From the NCBI GenBank assembly GCA_013396635.1, contig WBMW01003261.1, forward strand, positions 17,919 to 81,918: a stretch of DNA of 64,000 bases, read 5' to 3'. Under the pieces are notes generated by a model that did no database searches, was not told the DNA's origin, and saw only the letters and a program-made list of their open reading frames with translations. A program made the translations under genes and the position numbers. Source of the stretch: Penelope pileata (lineage: Eukaryota > Chordata > Aves > Galliformes > Cracidae). Of this stretch, positions 21,931 through 34,345 are shown in pieces; position 1 is the stretch's first letter, and every line of letters starts with the position of its first letter.

Positions 21931-24449
21931 CGGGAAACTTGACTCAACAACTTGGGCTCAACAACTGACAAATAAAACAAAAAGGAAGCAAACAAAAAAC
22001 GCTATACATTTCAGAGTTAGCCTTCTGAATATCCACATAACAGATATTAAGACACGAGCTTTTTGGTGGAAAGTCTTTCGTGTCTGTACTGTATCTGACT
22101 GGGGTGGATTTAATTTTCATTTTACCAGATCATATGGTGATGTGCTTTGGATCTGTAACTAAAACAGTGCTAACACACCGACGTTTTTAACATTGCTGGA
22201 CTGTGCTTACTGGCAGACTAGTATGAGATCTAAGCTTGATCAGAGTGTAAATATTGTTAAAGGATTATGATGATCCATAGGAGCTTTGTAATGAAACAAC
22301 CATTTTGGAGAGCAACAAAAGTAAAAACAAAACAGCGACATAATGTCATAAAGGAGATGAAAACTTTGTATTTGGGAGATCACCCTCAGATCCCCAACCC
22401 CCATCCAATGAAACTGAGACGCTATTGACAAGAGAGGAAGAGAAAAATAATCTCATTCAGCAGACATTCAAGAGACATGGATAAGGAAAGCATTACAGTG
22501 ATCCTGTCAGAACTCAAAAACTAAATGTCTTTATGCAAAGTCTTAAATCCATACTGTGAAAAGACAAGGAACTTTGGATTCAGTCCCTCCAAAGTGCACC
22601 ATTCTTAATGTAAATTTTCTATTTTAATGAGCTAAAATTTCTATTTACCTATTACTGATCTCATGATATATTCAGAAGTTGTTTTATGTATACATTAATG
22701 ATATGGATATACATACCTCTGATGGATCAGAACTAGAGAAATTTTCCTTTTCATTGTTCACTGAGTTTTTCACGCTATGCTCAGGTGTAGGGAATCTCAA
22801 GCAGGATGTGTGTAGCACCATTTAATTTTTCTCAGCTGCCATATTAAGCTTAAGTACACAGCTGAAGATAAAAGCATTCTGCTGTTACTTTGTCTCTGTT
22901 CCAGCAGTTTTATACTGCAATGACCTTCCACAGGGTGTAACATGAGGAACTGAATTCTGTTTTAGTCACCTGTATGCTAGGAGGCTTTACTGCCTCGCAG
23001 AGAAAAATTTTTCTGACAGTTTTTCATCTACTCTTTTGTGGTCTGGCTGTTATCTGATCTAGAACAGGAAGCATGAAATTCAGGAGCCTGTGGAAAGAGC
23101 TACAGAATTTAAGTTTGTAAGAGAGATAGAAAGATAAAAATGAAGCTTCTCCTGTAGTTACTATTGTTATGTAGCACCCAGCACACACAGTCTCCAGTTG
23201 CTCATGTGGTCTATAAATTGCCTAGCTATTCTTCAGATAGATGAGAAAATGGGCTGGTTTGAGACAATGCTTGTCTTCAAATGGGGTGGCTGACTGAACT
23301 TCTAACTGATTTTATAGAAAGGCATTTACTAACTGTTGTGGGAGTTATTTATGTTGAAATTTCAAATCTCAGAAGTTACTCCAAGCATCTTCTGCTATGC
23401 ACCAATAAATAAGCATTATTTGTTTGCTTCAATCTGTTGGTCAACATCCTGAATTGACAGTCTGACCAACCTAGGAGATTCCTGCTGGAGAACTGACCAA
23501 ATAGCGCAAAGGGAAAACACTCATAAGTAGCCAATAGAGACTTTTCCTGCAGATGCAGGAATAGTCATACAGGGCCAAATCTTTTGCACATAGTTAAGAC
23601 GTATTTTATATACAACTTAAAAGGACTGAATTTAATGGCAGGGGATTGTGCATGTGCTGATGTGGTCCCAAATGCAATGGGCCCACTGGTTATTAGAATT
23701 CCAAAGGTTGGCAAGTCAGGGGAAATTTGTGTCATCCACCTGTAAATGCTGTTGCCATGACACTGTCAAAGAAACTCCATCTGCCATCTGTATAGTCACT
23801 GACTTCTTAGAGGGATTTTGATACCCCATGCAAGCATTAAGTTGTGCAAAGGTCACAGTAAATTAGATTTTGTTTTCTTGTATTTTTTTGTTTCCTTTTC
23901 ATCAGACTCTGTATCTTTCCAAGTTGTTAGTCCCTGTAAGTTACCAAACTCAATTATGACAACAGGTATTAGAAGGAGTTATTATTTTCGTATGAAGAAT
24001 TCCCTGAAGAATCATCCTTATCATCCTTATCCTCTCCATTTCAAAATGGAGTCAATTTTTTGTCCTATGGAATTATACCAAATATCCATGGCTGAGCTGC
24101 CTCTGATAAGTTTTACTTGCTTATGGCTGAGGCATGCACTACAAACGTTTCTTTTTTTTTCTTTTCTTCTGTACCTCATCTCCTACTCATGTATGTAACT
24201 TTATAATCTCATCTGGTAGGGTAACAAGATGCACCTCTACATCTTAAGGTTCTTGCCATGAAAGCAAAACAGAGATGTCATCTTTATGATGGTAACAATT
24301 TAATGACTGCTGGATTCTGGATCTTTCTCTTTCTGTCCAGTTTCCTTCCATCCAACTGACTTTCCTGAATTGCAGCTGAGTGGACTGTTTGCTATGTTTT
24401 GCTGTGAAGGAACATAAGGGATCTGTATAATGGCATTTTTAAAAAACAG
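21931..24449. other. Unique DNA
   Basis: No gene recognised. A 126-codon plus frame at 23818-24198 is rich in aromatic and serine residues from T-rich DNA and has no motif, so I regard it as chance. Confidence 0.5.
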
Positions 24450-25108
24450 CCGTGATCAGGTTGAGATCATGTGGATTAAAATTAGCAACTAGACCTAATT
24501 GTGGTCAAGGTCTATTACAGGCTACTTGATCAAGGAGAGCCTGTTGACAAGGCCTTCTTGCATCAGCTATAAGGAGAATTGCACTCACAGGCTCTCATCC
24601 TTATGGGGGAATTCAACCATCTGAATATCTTCTGGGAAAGAAACATGGTGAGCTGAAGGCAATTCGGGAGATTCCTGGAATGTGCTGGGGATAAGTTCCT
24701 GGTCCACATGACAGAACAGCCAACAAGAAGGGTGCTGCTGGACCTTGTTAGTACAAACAAGGAAGGACTGGTTGGGAATGTGAAGGTTCAGGGCAGCCTT
24801 GGATGCAGTGACCATGAGATAGTGGAGTTCAGGATCTTACATGGAAGAAACAAGGCAATAAGTAGGATTGCAACCCCGGACTTCAGGAGAGCCAACTTTG
24901 ACCTCTTCAAGGACCTACTTGGAAGTATCCCATGGATTAGACCATCGGAAGGTAAGGGGACCCAAGAGAGAGAGTTGGTATTCAAGAACAACTTCCTCAA
25001 TGCTCAAGATTGGTGCATCCCTAAGAGTAAGAAATCAGGCAAAAATGGCAGGAGACCTGCATGGATGAACAAGAAGCTTATGGGTAAACTCAAATCAAAG
25101 AAGTTTAT

Positions 25109-25489
25109 AGAATGCAAAAAAGAGATCTGGCCAATTGGGAGGAACTTAAGAACATTGTCAGGGCATACAGGAATGTGACAAGGAAGGCTAAGGCCTACTT
25201 GGAAATAAATCTGGTGAGGGATGTCAAGGACAACAAGAAAGACTTCTTTAAATACGTCAGTAGCAAAAGGAAGATGGGGGAAAATGTGGGCCCGCTGCTA
25301 AATGAGGTGGGTGTGCCCTGGTAATGGAGGACACTGAAAAGACAGAGTTACTGAAGGCCTTCTTTGCTTCAGTGTTTACTGATAAGAGTGGTCCTCAGGA
25401 ATCCCAGACCCTGGCGATAAGAGAGAGAGTCTGGGGAAAGGAAGACTTGATTGAGGAGGTTTTGGTCAGAGATTATCTAGGCAAAATCA
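25109..25489 (+). repeat. Exact 381-bp duplication, copy 1
   Basis: By eye identical to 25675-26055 at an offset of 566 bp, and encoding the same two CR1 frames. After 25489 the sequence continues as a different, clearly diverged CR1 version up to the ambiguous base at 25674. Confidence 0.9.
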
Positions 25490-25674
25490 ATGCACACAAA
25501 TCCATGCGCCCCAAAGGGATACACCCACAAGTGCCGAGAAAGCTGGCAGAAGTGATTGCCAAACCACTCTCTATCATCTTTGAAAGGTCTTGGAGAATGG
25601 GAGAGGCACTTGAAGACGGGAGGATAGCCTATGTCACTCTAGTCTTCAAAAAGGGCAAGAAGGAGGATACAGGN

Positions 25675-26055
25675 AGAATGCAAAAAAGAGATCTGGCCAA
25701 TTGGGAGGAACTTAAGAACATTGTCAGGGCATACAGGAATGTGACAAGGAAGGCTAAGGCCTACTTGGAAATAAATCTGGTGAGGGATGTCAAGGACAAC
25801 AAGAAAGACTTCTTTAAATACGTCAGTAGCAAAAGGAAGATGGGGGAAAATGTGGGCCCGCTGCTAAATGAGGTGGGTGTGCCCTGGTAATGGAGGACAC
25901 TGAAAAGACAGAGTTACTGAAGGCCTTCTTTGCTTCAGTGTTTACTGATAAGAGTGGTCCTCAGGAATCCCAGACCCTGGCGATAAGAGAGAGAGTCTGG
26001 GGAAAGGAAGACTTGATTGAGGAGGTTTTGGTCAGAGATTATCTAGGCAAAATCA
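25675..26055 (+). repeat. Exact 381-bp duplication, copy 2
   Basis: Second copy, beginning immediately after the ambiguous base at 25674. Absence of differences inside otherwise old, decayed CR1 sequence is unexpected for a genuine old duplication and points to an assembly join. Confidence 0.9.
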
Positions 26056-27599
26056 GCACACACAAACCTATGGACTCCAATGGGATGCACCCAAGAGTGC
26101 TGAGGGAGCTGAAAGAAGAAGTTGCCAAACCCCTTTTTATTATCCATGAAAGGTTATGGAGAATGAGAGAGGTGCCTGGGGACTAGAGGAAAGCCAATGC
26201 CACTCCAGTCTTCAGAAAGGGAAAGAAGGAGAAGATGAGAAACTACAAGCCAGTCTGCCTCACCTCTGTCCCTGGGAACGCAAATAACTTACCCTGGATG
26301 TCATCTCCAAGCAAGTGGAAGAGAAGAAGGTTATCAGAAGTAGTCAATGTGGTTCCACCAAGGGGAAGTCATGCTTGACCAAACTAGTAGCCTTCTACGG
26401 TGTCATGGCCATCTGAGTAGATGAGGGGAGAGCAGTGGATGTTGTGCACTTTGAATTCCACAAGGTGTTTGACACTGTCTCCCACAACACTCTTGTAATG
26501 AAACTTAGAAAGTGTGGGATAGATGAGTGGATAGTAAGGTAAATTGAGAACTGGCTGACTGACAGAGCTCAGAGCATTGTTATTAGATGCACAGAGTCTA
26601 GCAGGAAGCCTGTAACTAGCAGTGTCCCTCAGGGGTCAGTACTGGGTCCAGTCTTGTTCATCTTTATCAATGACCTGGATGAAGGAATAGAGCACACTCT
26701 CAGCAAGTTTACTAATGAAACAAAGCTGGGAGGAGTGGCTGACACATCAGAAGGCTGTGCTGCCCTTCAGCAAGACCTGGACAGGCTGGAGTGTTGAACG
26801 GAGAGGAACCTGATGAGGTTCAACACAGGCAAGTCCTGAGGAATAACCACAATCATCAGAACAGGTTAGGGGCTGAGCTGCTGGAAATGAGCTCTGTGGA
26901 TAGAGGACCTGGATGTCCTGGTGAACAACAGGTTGACCATGAGCCAGCAGTGTGCCCTGGTGGCCAAGAAGACCAATGGTATCTTGGGGTGCATTAAAAA
27001 GAGGTGGAGGGATGCAAGACCTACTTACATTTATGGCCTCTACTCTGCTTCTGTGAGGCCACATCTGGAGTACTCTATCCAGTTCTGGGCACCTCAGTAC
27101 AAGAAAAACAAGGAACTTCTAGACAGAGTCCAGCAGAGGGCCACAAAAATGATTAGGGGCTTGGAGCATCTCTCAGGGTGACAGACCGGGGACTGTTCAG
27201 CCTGGAGAAGACCGAGGGTCTTACTGACACTTATAAATATCTTAAGAGTGAATGTCAAGTGGGTTGGTCAAGATTCTTTTCAGTGGTGCCCAGTGACAGG
27301 GCAAGAGACAATGGGCACAAACTGGAACACAGGAAGTTCCATACAAACATGAGGAAAAACTTCTTTACTGTGAGGGTGACAGAGCTCTGGAATGGCTGTC
27401 CAGGGAGGTTGTGGAGTCTCCTCTGGAGATATTCAAGACCTGCCTGGATGCTTTCCTGTGCGAGCTGCTATAGGGAGCCTGCTTTATCAGAGGATTGTAC
27501 TCAATGATCTCCAGAGGTTCCTTCCAATGCCTATGATTTTGTGATTGTGTGATTCTGTGAAATTTGGAACTTAAAACGGGGACACAAAGAGCTGAGAAT

Positions 27600-27721
27600 G
27601 CAAATGTCCTTGGCTCTGTTCAATGCTGCCAGGTGTTATCAGCCTTGTTTTTCTTCTAGAACCAAAACACAGCTTTGTACCAAACACGAAGAGGGAAAGG
27701 TTTCAATTAGAAACTAAGACA
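27600..27721 (-). mobile_element. LTR fragment (copy B-like, start of LTR only)
   Basis: Matches the end of the 9172-9692 LTR: aaatgtccttgg, gctgccaggtgttatcagcc, ctagaaccaaaacacagctttgta, ending aaactaagaca. Only the first ~120 bp of the LTR (minus orientation) remain. The missing part would lie where the CR1 now ends. Confidence 0.88.
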
Positions 27722-30700
27722 ACTATGAAACTCCATTTTATATCAATACGCTCTACATAACTCCACACTGTACTTTGGAAGGGGAGTATAAATATTTAAT
27801 AAGGAAGACATCTCAATATAATGAACTTCTTTTAAATATCTGTGTATTTAAAGTAACGAAAAATATTAGGACTATGTGAACTGTCTCTGTCTTTTAGAAG
27901 GTAAATTACAGTTCTGAAATATAACTTCTGGATAGACTTGATTTCACACGCAAACTCTAGTTCAGAAGTGGTAGTGCTCCTAGCAGTCATCACTGTATTT
28001 CCAGTTCTACTTTTTGAATCAAAAAGCCTTGTCACAGTTATCTTTTATTTTTTTTTTAATAAGTTTATTTTCAGGGCCAAGTTAAAATAGTCATTTTCTT
28101 AGATTGAGAGAAATAGGCTGCTCTTTTGTGTCATTTAAACTAAAATGTGAACCTAAATAAACCTTTAATTTGGCAAAGTAAGCATATCTGAAAAAAAAAA
28201 TCTTGTTCTCCAAAATTTCTGAACAATGTGTTAAATCACTTATCACAGACCAAGCCAGTGCAGATCAAAATGAGCTGCACACTGTAATGAATGGCTTTTC
28301 TATTCCTGGCACTTTCTTTATTGAGTAGTTTTGCTCAGGAGGCAAATCCATTAAGTACTGAAGTAAAATGTTTTCTTGCAATACTGTCATGGTGTCTCTA
28401 TGGCGACAGTCAGCAGCAGCTTTGTCTTCTTCATACATTTTGAAAGGCTGAGAGAGAAAAGAATATGCTGCACCTGAGTGAAATAGTCATTAGTTCCTAT
28501 GCATATATATGAATTATTATGCCTTTATATTTAATCATAAAATAAAACATTTAATGCTTTTGAATAAAATGCTAAAAAAAAAACGCATAGTTAACAAACT
28601 GAAGAAAAATGCCCCTGCATTTCTTTTTCTGACTTATAATAAAAAAAACTGGAAGATAATATTTATTTTTAATATGTATATATTAGTGGAAATAAATTAA
28701 AACCTGCAGTGCCATTGTACCTGTATACTTTTAAGGGATATTTTATCTATGACTCCTCAAGTGTGGAAACCAAATCCATCTTTGCTCTGGTATGAGATGA
28801 TCAGAAGTTTTTAGCAAAAGTGCCTGCTTGAAGTTAATTGCATAATTTTAGGAATGCAGAGGTTAACTTGCTTCAAATCTATTCACTTCATTGGGAGTTA
28901 TAAAAATGTGTAAAAAACACTTGCCTTTTTGCCCATGTTGTTAGGTTACAAGTGCAACAGACCTCTTTAAGTACTTTCTCAGCTTACACATTCAGTATTT
29001 GTAGTCAAAAATCATTTCAAACCAAAATTACCTGTGTAAGACATGATGTATATTAGCTCTGTAGAATGTGATACCCACAGAGGAGAACAGAATATTACCT
29101 AAATGTTGTCAACAAGTGTCAGGACCATTTCCTTGAATGAAACATAACAAAGGCTTTGGTAAGCATGTGTCACAAAACTAAGCATTCATGTGTGTTCATT
29201 TACACACACACACAGAGATGTGTTGGATGTTCAGACTAAAAGACTTGCTTAAATTTGGTTCTTTTACACATTTCTAGCTATGTTTGACAATATTACTGTT
29301 ATTGACAATATATTTGTAAAAATAAACGCGTAATATAACAGAAGCATGGGTATATAATATAATCAGCAGTGTGCAGGAAAGGACAGATTGAACTCATTGT
29401 GTCTGTTATCATGTCCATTGAGAAGGTCAGTCTGACTGTACCTACCTGAACAGTTCAGATTTTGTTCCTTGATATGACAGTGACTTCTATTGATGCAGAA
29501 GTTGCTGATATATATGAACTCTATTTTGAGAAAGGAAAAAAGATCTTTTGTTGTTCTTGCTTCTGTGAAGATTTCTGTGAGTTTCAAGACAGTATGGGTG
29601 GATCAGCCCTGTTGAGTATCCAGTGAGGTAATGTGACATTTACAGAACAGATTTAGTCTGTTCTAGATGGAAGCAATGTCTTGAAACACTCTTGATAGAA
29701 AAGAGCATTTGACTGAAAATACAGTTCCCTAAAACTGTAGGCAGGTAATCTAACAATTCACTGCTGCTAAAGAAGGTATTTCAGTTAGTCTTTCTCTATC
29801 AATAACCCTGCATTTTTACTATATTTTATGCCAGCCTCTTCACTTATTAGATCCTTTCATGGCTGCTTTATGATATTATTATGTAGGAGGAAAATTTTGG
29901 ACCATACTTCTTCGAGATAGTGTTAAAGGAGCTTACAAAAGGGTCACATTTTTGCAGAATAAAGTTCAAGAAAAGGGAGAGGAGAAAGAAGCAAGAGGGA
30001 AACACATTTTAACAGCTGTAAGCTATAAGGCTAACTCAACTTTCCACAAAAAAGAAAGCAAGCTTAGTCATGCTACTGTACTAGCTGTGTGATTTGAGTA
30101 TACTGTGGATTGTCTCATTCATTCCAGTATACTTAAAATCTTGCCCATTCTTCAGCTATTCTATAGCTGAAGAAATACTTGACTTTGATACACAAGCCCC
30201 AAAGGTGCTGCAAAAAAATAGCTTATTATTTGTAAAATCATAGGTGAAAATATATTGCCCTTCAATCTTATTGCCAGCTAGTGCAGGTAAAAAAAGAAAA
30301 ACAGATTTCAGGCATAAATACCTGTAAGTAAAAAAGAACGGTGCTAAAACGAGAAAGGTCAATCAGTTTAGGAGCAGAGTACTGTAAGCTTAAAAGCTAG
30401 CTATATCAGGGCATAGACACTATTATGAATCTGGAAAGAGATTATACTGGACATGAAAAAAAGGCAGAATAACTGAGCAGAAAGAAAGCAAACAACATCC
30501 ACAAAAAAAAAAAAAAAAAAAGCCCCACAATGTACAGCCTCCAGTCACAGTCCTAGATGTTATAGTCCCTATAGAGAAGAAAGCATGGCATAAGTAACAA
30601 GGGAGCAGAAAGTGAATAAAACAAATAGCAGCCCCTTTTTCTGTATTGGTAAAAGAGAAGACAGAGAAGGCAACAGCAGAAATGTTTTGATGCTTACAGT

Positions 30701-32125
30701 GCCTCAGATGGTGGGATTAAAATGTATAAAACCATTAAAAGGAGCAGTGAGAGCTACTGGGAAAACTGAACAAGCAAGACCAAGTTTGCCACTGCCCATT
30801 GCATATACAAGAAAATCTGGTGCCACCATAAATATTTTGGCTGGTATGAATGAGAGACGTTTGTGTGCATGGGTCAAATTATTGAATACATCAAAGTCTT
30901 CCTTTGTGCATTGAGGAAGTTCATTTAAGTTTGGATTAGTTAAATGCTACCTGGAGAAAATGACTGTTTTGCTAACATTGTTGTAAAACCCCTTTTTACA
31001 GTGGAAATGGCTGTCATACCAGAAAATTTAGTCTTGTGTTAATGTGGGAGTTGTTCTGATCTTTCATCCTGATTTTTTTGTGTCTCCATTTTTTGATATT
31101 TGTCTATTATGTTTGCTCCTGTTTTAAGAATATCTTGAAGTGGCTTAAATTTGTTCTATTCAAGTGAGTAGAAAGTAAGCTGCTACTGGTAGATGGTAGG
31201 GGATATGTAAGCTTGCAAAGGGATGGATTATAAACAGAGACAAATTTTGAAACATCAGGTTAAACTATCTCCATGATTATTAGAGGTCAAATTCTGGCAT
31301 GTTCACTCATTTTGGTTCTTCCTTGCTTTGTGACTGGTCTCATTAGAATAATTTAATCTTCATGCATAGTAACTCACTAACTGCTATGAATAAGCATAAT
31401 GAGATCTATCCCTAGGGGAATGAGTGACATAAACTGGTGCTACCCATAGAATGTTAAGATTTAGGTTAACAAAAAAAAAAGATTTAAGTCAGTGTAATAT
31501 TCACTTCAGATAAACATTATTTTAAAAAGACAATTAAACTAGTTAAACTGGACTTGCCTTTTAAGTTTATTTATCTTACTTAATGATTTGCCCCATCTCT
31601 AGACTCTTTCTTCCTGACCCAGGTCACTGTTAGGAAGCATCTCAAATTCTTTTCCAAGCCAAAGTGACATGCATCTAGCACGAGTCAAACTGGGAGACAA
31701 ATCATAGAACAGAAAAAAAAGCTGCTATTCTATCCACTGTGATAGTGATTTCTTCTGTCATAGTTTTTCCTTGTGGTTTAGAATAGTAAGATTAATATTC
31801 TAACCTTATAATACATCTACATATAAAAAAGATTTGATACTAGCTAGGACAGCTCTGACTGAAAATACTTGATTTTCACTTGCCTGAAAAAGATTAGAGC
31901 TCAAGTTTTTGTATGTTTTCTTTTAACAAAAAGAAGAGATGTCTGACTTTATTATCACATGATTACATATCCTTTTTGAGGACAATATCCATGCTATAGC
32001 CTTTTTTATAACTTTCTGGTAGGTCCAGGAAAAGTTTTGTCTACAAACATTTGCCACAGAAGATAAACATGTCCTATAACTGTAGCATTTTTTACGTTCT
32101 CAGATTGAGGTAAGCATTCATTCAC
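27722..32125. other. Unique AT-rich DNA
   Basis: No gene or named repeat recognised over 4.4 kb. An A19-type run lies at about 30502-30521. This is one of the two longest repeat-poor stretches in the window. Confidence 0.5.
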
Positions 32126-32128
32126 CAC

Positions 32129-32516
32129 TTTTTTTTTTTTTTTTCCCACACCACGGAATATATCCAGTAAGCTTCAGAATTCAAGTATGCATTCCAGAGC
32201 ACATACCAGACTGTTAGGGAAATTCATCCCCTTCCGGTGTACTTTCTGCTCCATACTGTTCAAATACGGGCCCACAGTGTCTCCTTTTCAAAATAACAGG
32301 CAATCTGCTGTAGATCTGAAATGCACAGTAAGATTTTCCAGTTGATTGACTGACCACATCATAGGCTTTGTGGTTACCAGTTAGTTGCTTCACTTCACCT
32401 TCAACCAAGATGTGGTAAGTTGCAATGAAACATTTCTTCATAGCTTCCTAAGCAGTCTTCACAACAACTGGTACCTGTAACAGACAAAGCTGAGGCCAAC
32501 ATTCTGCTTCACTTCT
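32129..32516 (-). pseudogene. Candidate processed retrocopy, parent gene not recognised
   Basis: On the minus strand a protein-like frame is open from 32516 to a stop at 32214-32216, interrupted once by a TAG at 32448-32450. About 70 bases after the end stop comes A16 (plus-strand T-run 32129-32144), as in a reverse-transcribed, polyadenylated mRNA. The frame is compositionally ordinary protein (mixed charge, cysteines, motifs such as KSYCAFQIYSRLP), unlike the low-complexity chance frames nearby. There is no AATAAA before the A-run, and I cannot see a clear target-site duplication. An alternative is a real terminal exon: the minus strand also has an acceptor-like TTTGTCTGTTACAG at about 32476-32489. 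I do not recognise the family. Confidence 0.35.
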
Positions 32517-33000
32517 TTAAATATAAAAATATCTATTTGATATAGTAATGACCATCTTTGTATATGACCAGTTGGTATTTGTCTAGTCTCAATGAAGTTT
32601 AAATTCGCTTTTATTGACAACTCAACAGGATGTTTCGGTGCAGAACATGCTTTTACATTTTACAAACAGTTTATTGAAACCATACAGAATACTCCTAAGC
32701 AAAATAGATATCAGTATCTATTTTCTGGTATTGGATTGAGACAAGACACAACAGTCAGTTGGATTCCCAGATACTGATCCCCAACTTTCTCCTGTATGTA
32801 ATAGCACAGGTAAACTTCCTCTATGTATGTAATAGCATTTATGTATGTATGTAATAGCTTACTGCTAGTTTCACTTATTTGCTGATGGTTGAGTTTAATT
32901 TAATTATCTTATTTTGGATACATAACAAAGAAAGGACATAATTTCTAGTAAAAGGGTATATAGTTAACTGTTCTAGTTACAACCATAAAACCTGAACATT
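32517..33000. other. Unique DNA with a small tgtatgtaatagc repeat
   Basis: No gene recognised. The word atgtaatagc recurs three times at 32795-32858, twice preceded by tgtatgt. Confidence 0.5.
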
Positions 33001-33625
33001 TACAGAATCACAGAATTGTAGGGGTAGGAAGGCACCTCTGATCTCTGAAGAGATCACCTAGTCCCACTCCCTGCTAAAGCAGGTTCCCTATAGCAGGTTG
33101 CACAGAAAAGCATCCAGACAGGTCTTGAATATCTCCAGAGAAGGAGACTCCACAACCTCTCTGGGCAGCCTGTTCCAGTGCTCCATCACTCTCACAGTAA
33201 AGAAATTTTTCCTCATGTTTGTATGGAACTTCCTGTGTTTCAGTTTGTGCCTATTGTCCCTTGTCCTCTCGCTGCACACCACTGAAAAGAGCCTGGTTCC
33301 ACCCATTTGGCACTCACACTTAAGATATTTATAAGCAGCGATGAGATCCCCTTTCAGCCTTCTTTTCTCGAGGCCATGAACAGACCATGGTCTCAGCTTC
33401 TCCTTGTACAGGAGATGCTCCATGCCTCTAATTATCTTTATGGCCCTCTGCTGGGCTCTCTCTAGAAGTTCCCTACCTTTCTTGAACTGGAGAGCCCAGA
33501 ACTGGACACAGCATTCCAGATGTGGCCTCACTGGGACAGAGAGGATAGTCAGGTTTGCACCCCAGGATACCATTGGCCTTCTTGGCCGCAAGGTCACACT
33601 TCTGGCTCATGGCCAACACTTATTC
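33001..33625 (-). pseudogene. CR1 LINE 3' part with an ORF2 C-terminus
   Basis: The minus strand encodes about 150 uninterrupted residues of the CR1 ORF2 C-terminus (33597-33088). The block order is VRPHLE, QFWALQF, LLERAQQRA, KRRLKGDLIAAYKYLK, MRKNFFTVRV and a carboxyl end in DAFLCNLL. The 3' untranslated region follows down to 33001. This C-terminal region is the thumb and tail downstream of the polymerase palm, so no catalytic motif is present. The copy is 5'-truncated. It faces away from the plus-strand CR1 end at 34098. Confidence 0.92.
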
Positions 33626-34097
33626 AGAGTCAAATTCTTCATTAACATTGAAAATAGAGGACACTTTTGGCTTCAGCATACATGGGCTGTAATTCTAGGG
33701 AGGGCAAATTTGTCCATATCTCACTGTACTTTGCTGTTGTTCAAGAATGCTTGAGCAAGAGTACTTTCCAAGGTCTTGCTGTTACTGCTCAAGTTACTTT
33801 ATTTTCTGTGGTGCCTCCCACAATGCCGTCTTACAGTCTCTTCAAAACTGGTTTGGAGAAACAGTGAAATGCTTGGCTTCCGGTCCCTGGAACTATCTCC
33901 CTCCCTCTTTCAACCCAACTGTTCTGTTAGTGAAATCCTCTCTTAGCAGCCAGCTGACAGTACTGTTGCTCAGATGTTCAGATGTTTTTTTGCCGATGCG
34001 TGCTCTTACTGAGATATTGCCAATAAACTTCATGATACTTTCTCTTTGGATATCCTGGCCCTTTCAATGCCACTGCACAGCAAATTGCCTTCCGACA

Positions 34098-34345
34098 GAT
34101 TATGGAACACAGGTAGTTCCATAAAAGCATGACGATAAACTTCTTTATTGTGAGGCTGATGGAGCACTGGAACAGGCTGCCCAGAGAGGCTGTGGAATCT
34201 CTTTCTTTGGAGATATTCAAGACCTGTCTGGACGCTTTCCTGTGTAAACTACTGTAGAGAACCTGCTTTAGCAGGGCTGGTGGACTAGATGATTTCCAGA
34301 TGTCCCTTCCAACCCTTACAATCTGATGAGCTTGTGGTTCTGTGC
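34098..34345 (+). repeat. CR1 LINE 3' end
   Basis: Plus-strand CR1: aggtagttccataaaagcatg, ttctttattgtgaggctgatgg, gcactggaacaggctgccc, gagatattcaagacctgtctgg and gtggactagatgatttcc, then a degraded tail. It encodes a fragment of the same C-terminus seen in the minus-strand CR1 at 33001, so the two form an inverted pair. Confidence 0.9.

Larger units (their letters stand above)
24450..27559 (+). pseudogene. Long CR1 LINE, 5'-truncated, ORF2 broken
   Basis: CR1 ORF2 remnants run in order. The endonuclease C-terminal half has a GEFN box (24606-24617) in place of the usual GDFN, and an intact SDH box (24807-24815). The linker and reverse transcriptase follow. Near 26460 is the VFDTVSHN box, and at 26708-26719 the catalytic FADD position reads FTNE, so both aspartates are lost. 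Next come the HLEYSIQFWAPQY block and the C-terminal FFTVRVTELWN block, then the 3' untranslated region and a diverged tail (tgtgattgtgtgattctgtg). Several frameshifts and stops separate these parts. An exact 381-bp block is duplicated around the ambiguous base at 25674, so the middle is not trustworthy as assembled. CR1 ORF2 normally supplies nicking and reverse transcription for its own RNA. This copy cannot. Confidence 0.93.

Noticed and set aside
23818..24198. 126-codon plus frame
   Set aside because: Composition reflects T-rich DNA. No domain, no membrane-protein architecture beyond that bias, and no splice evidence.
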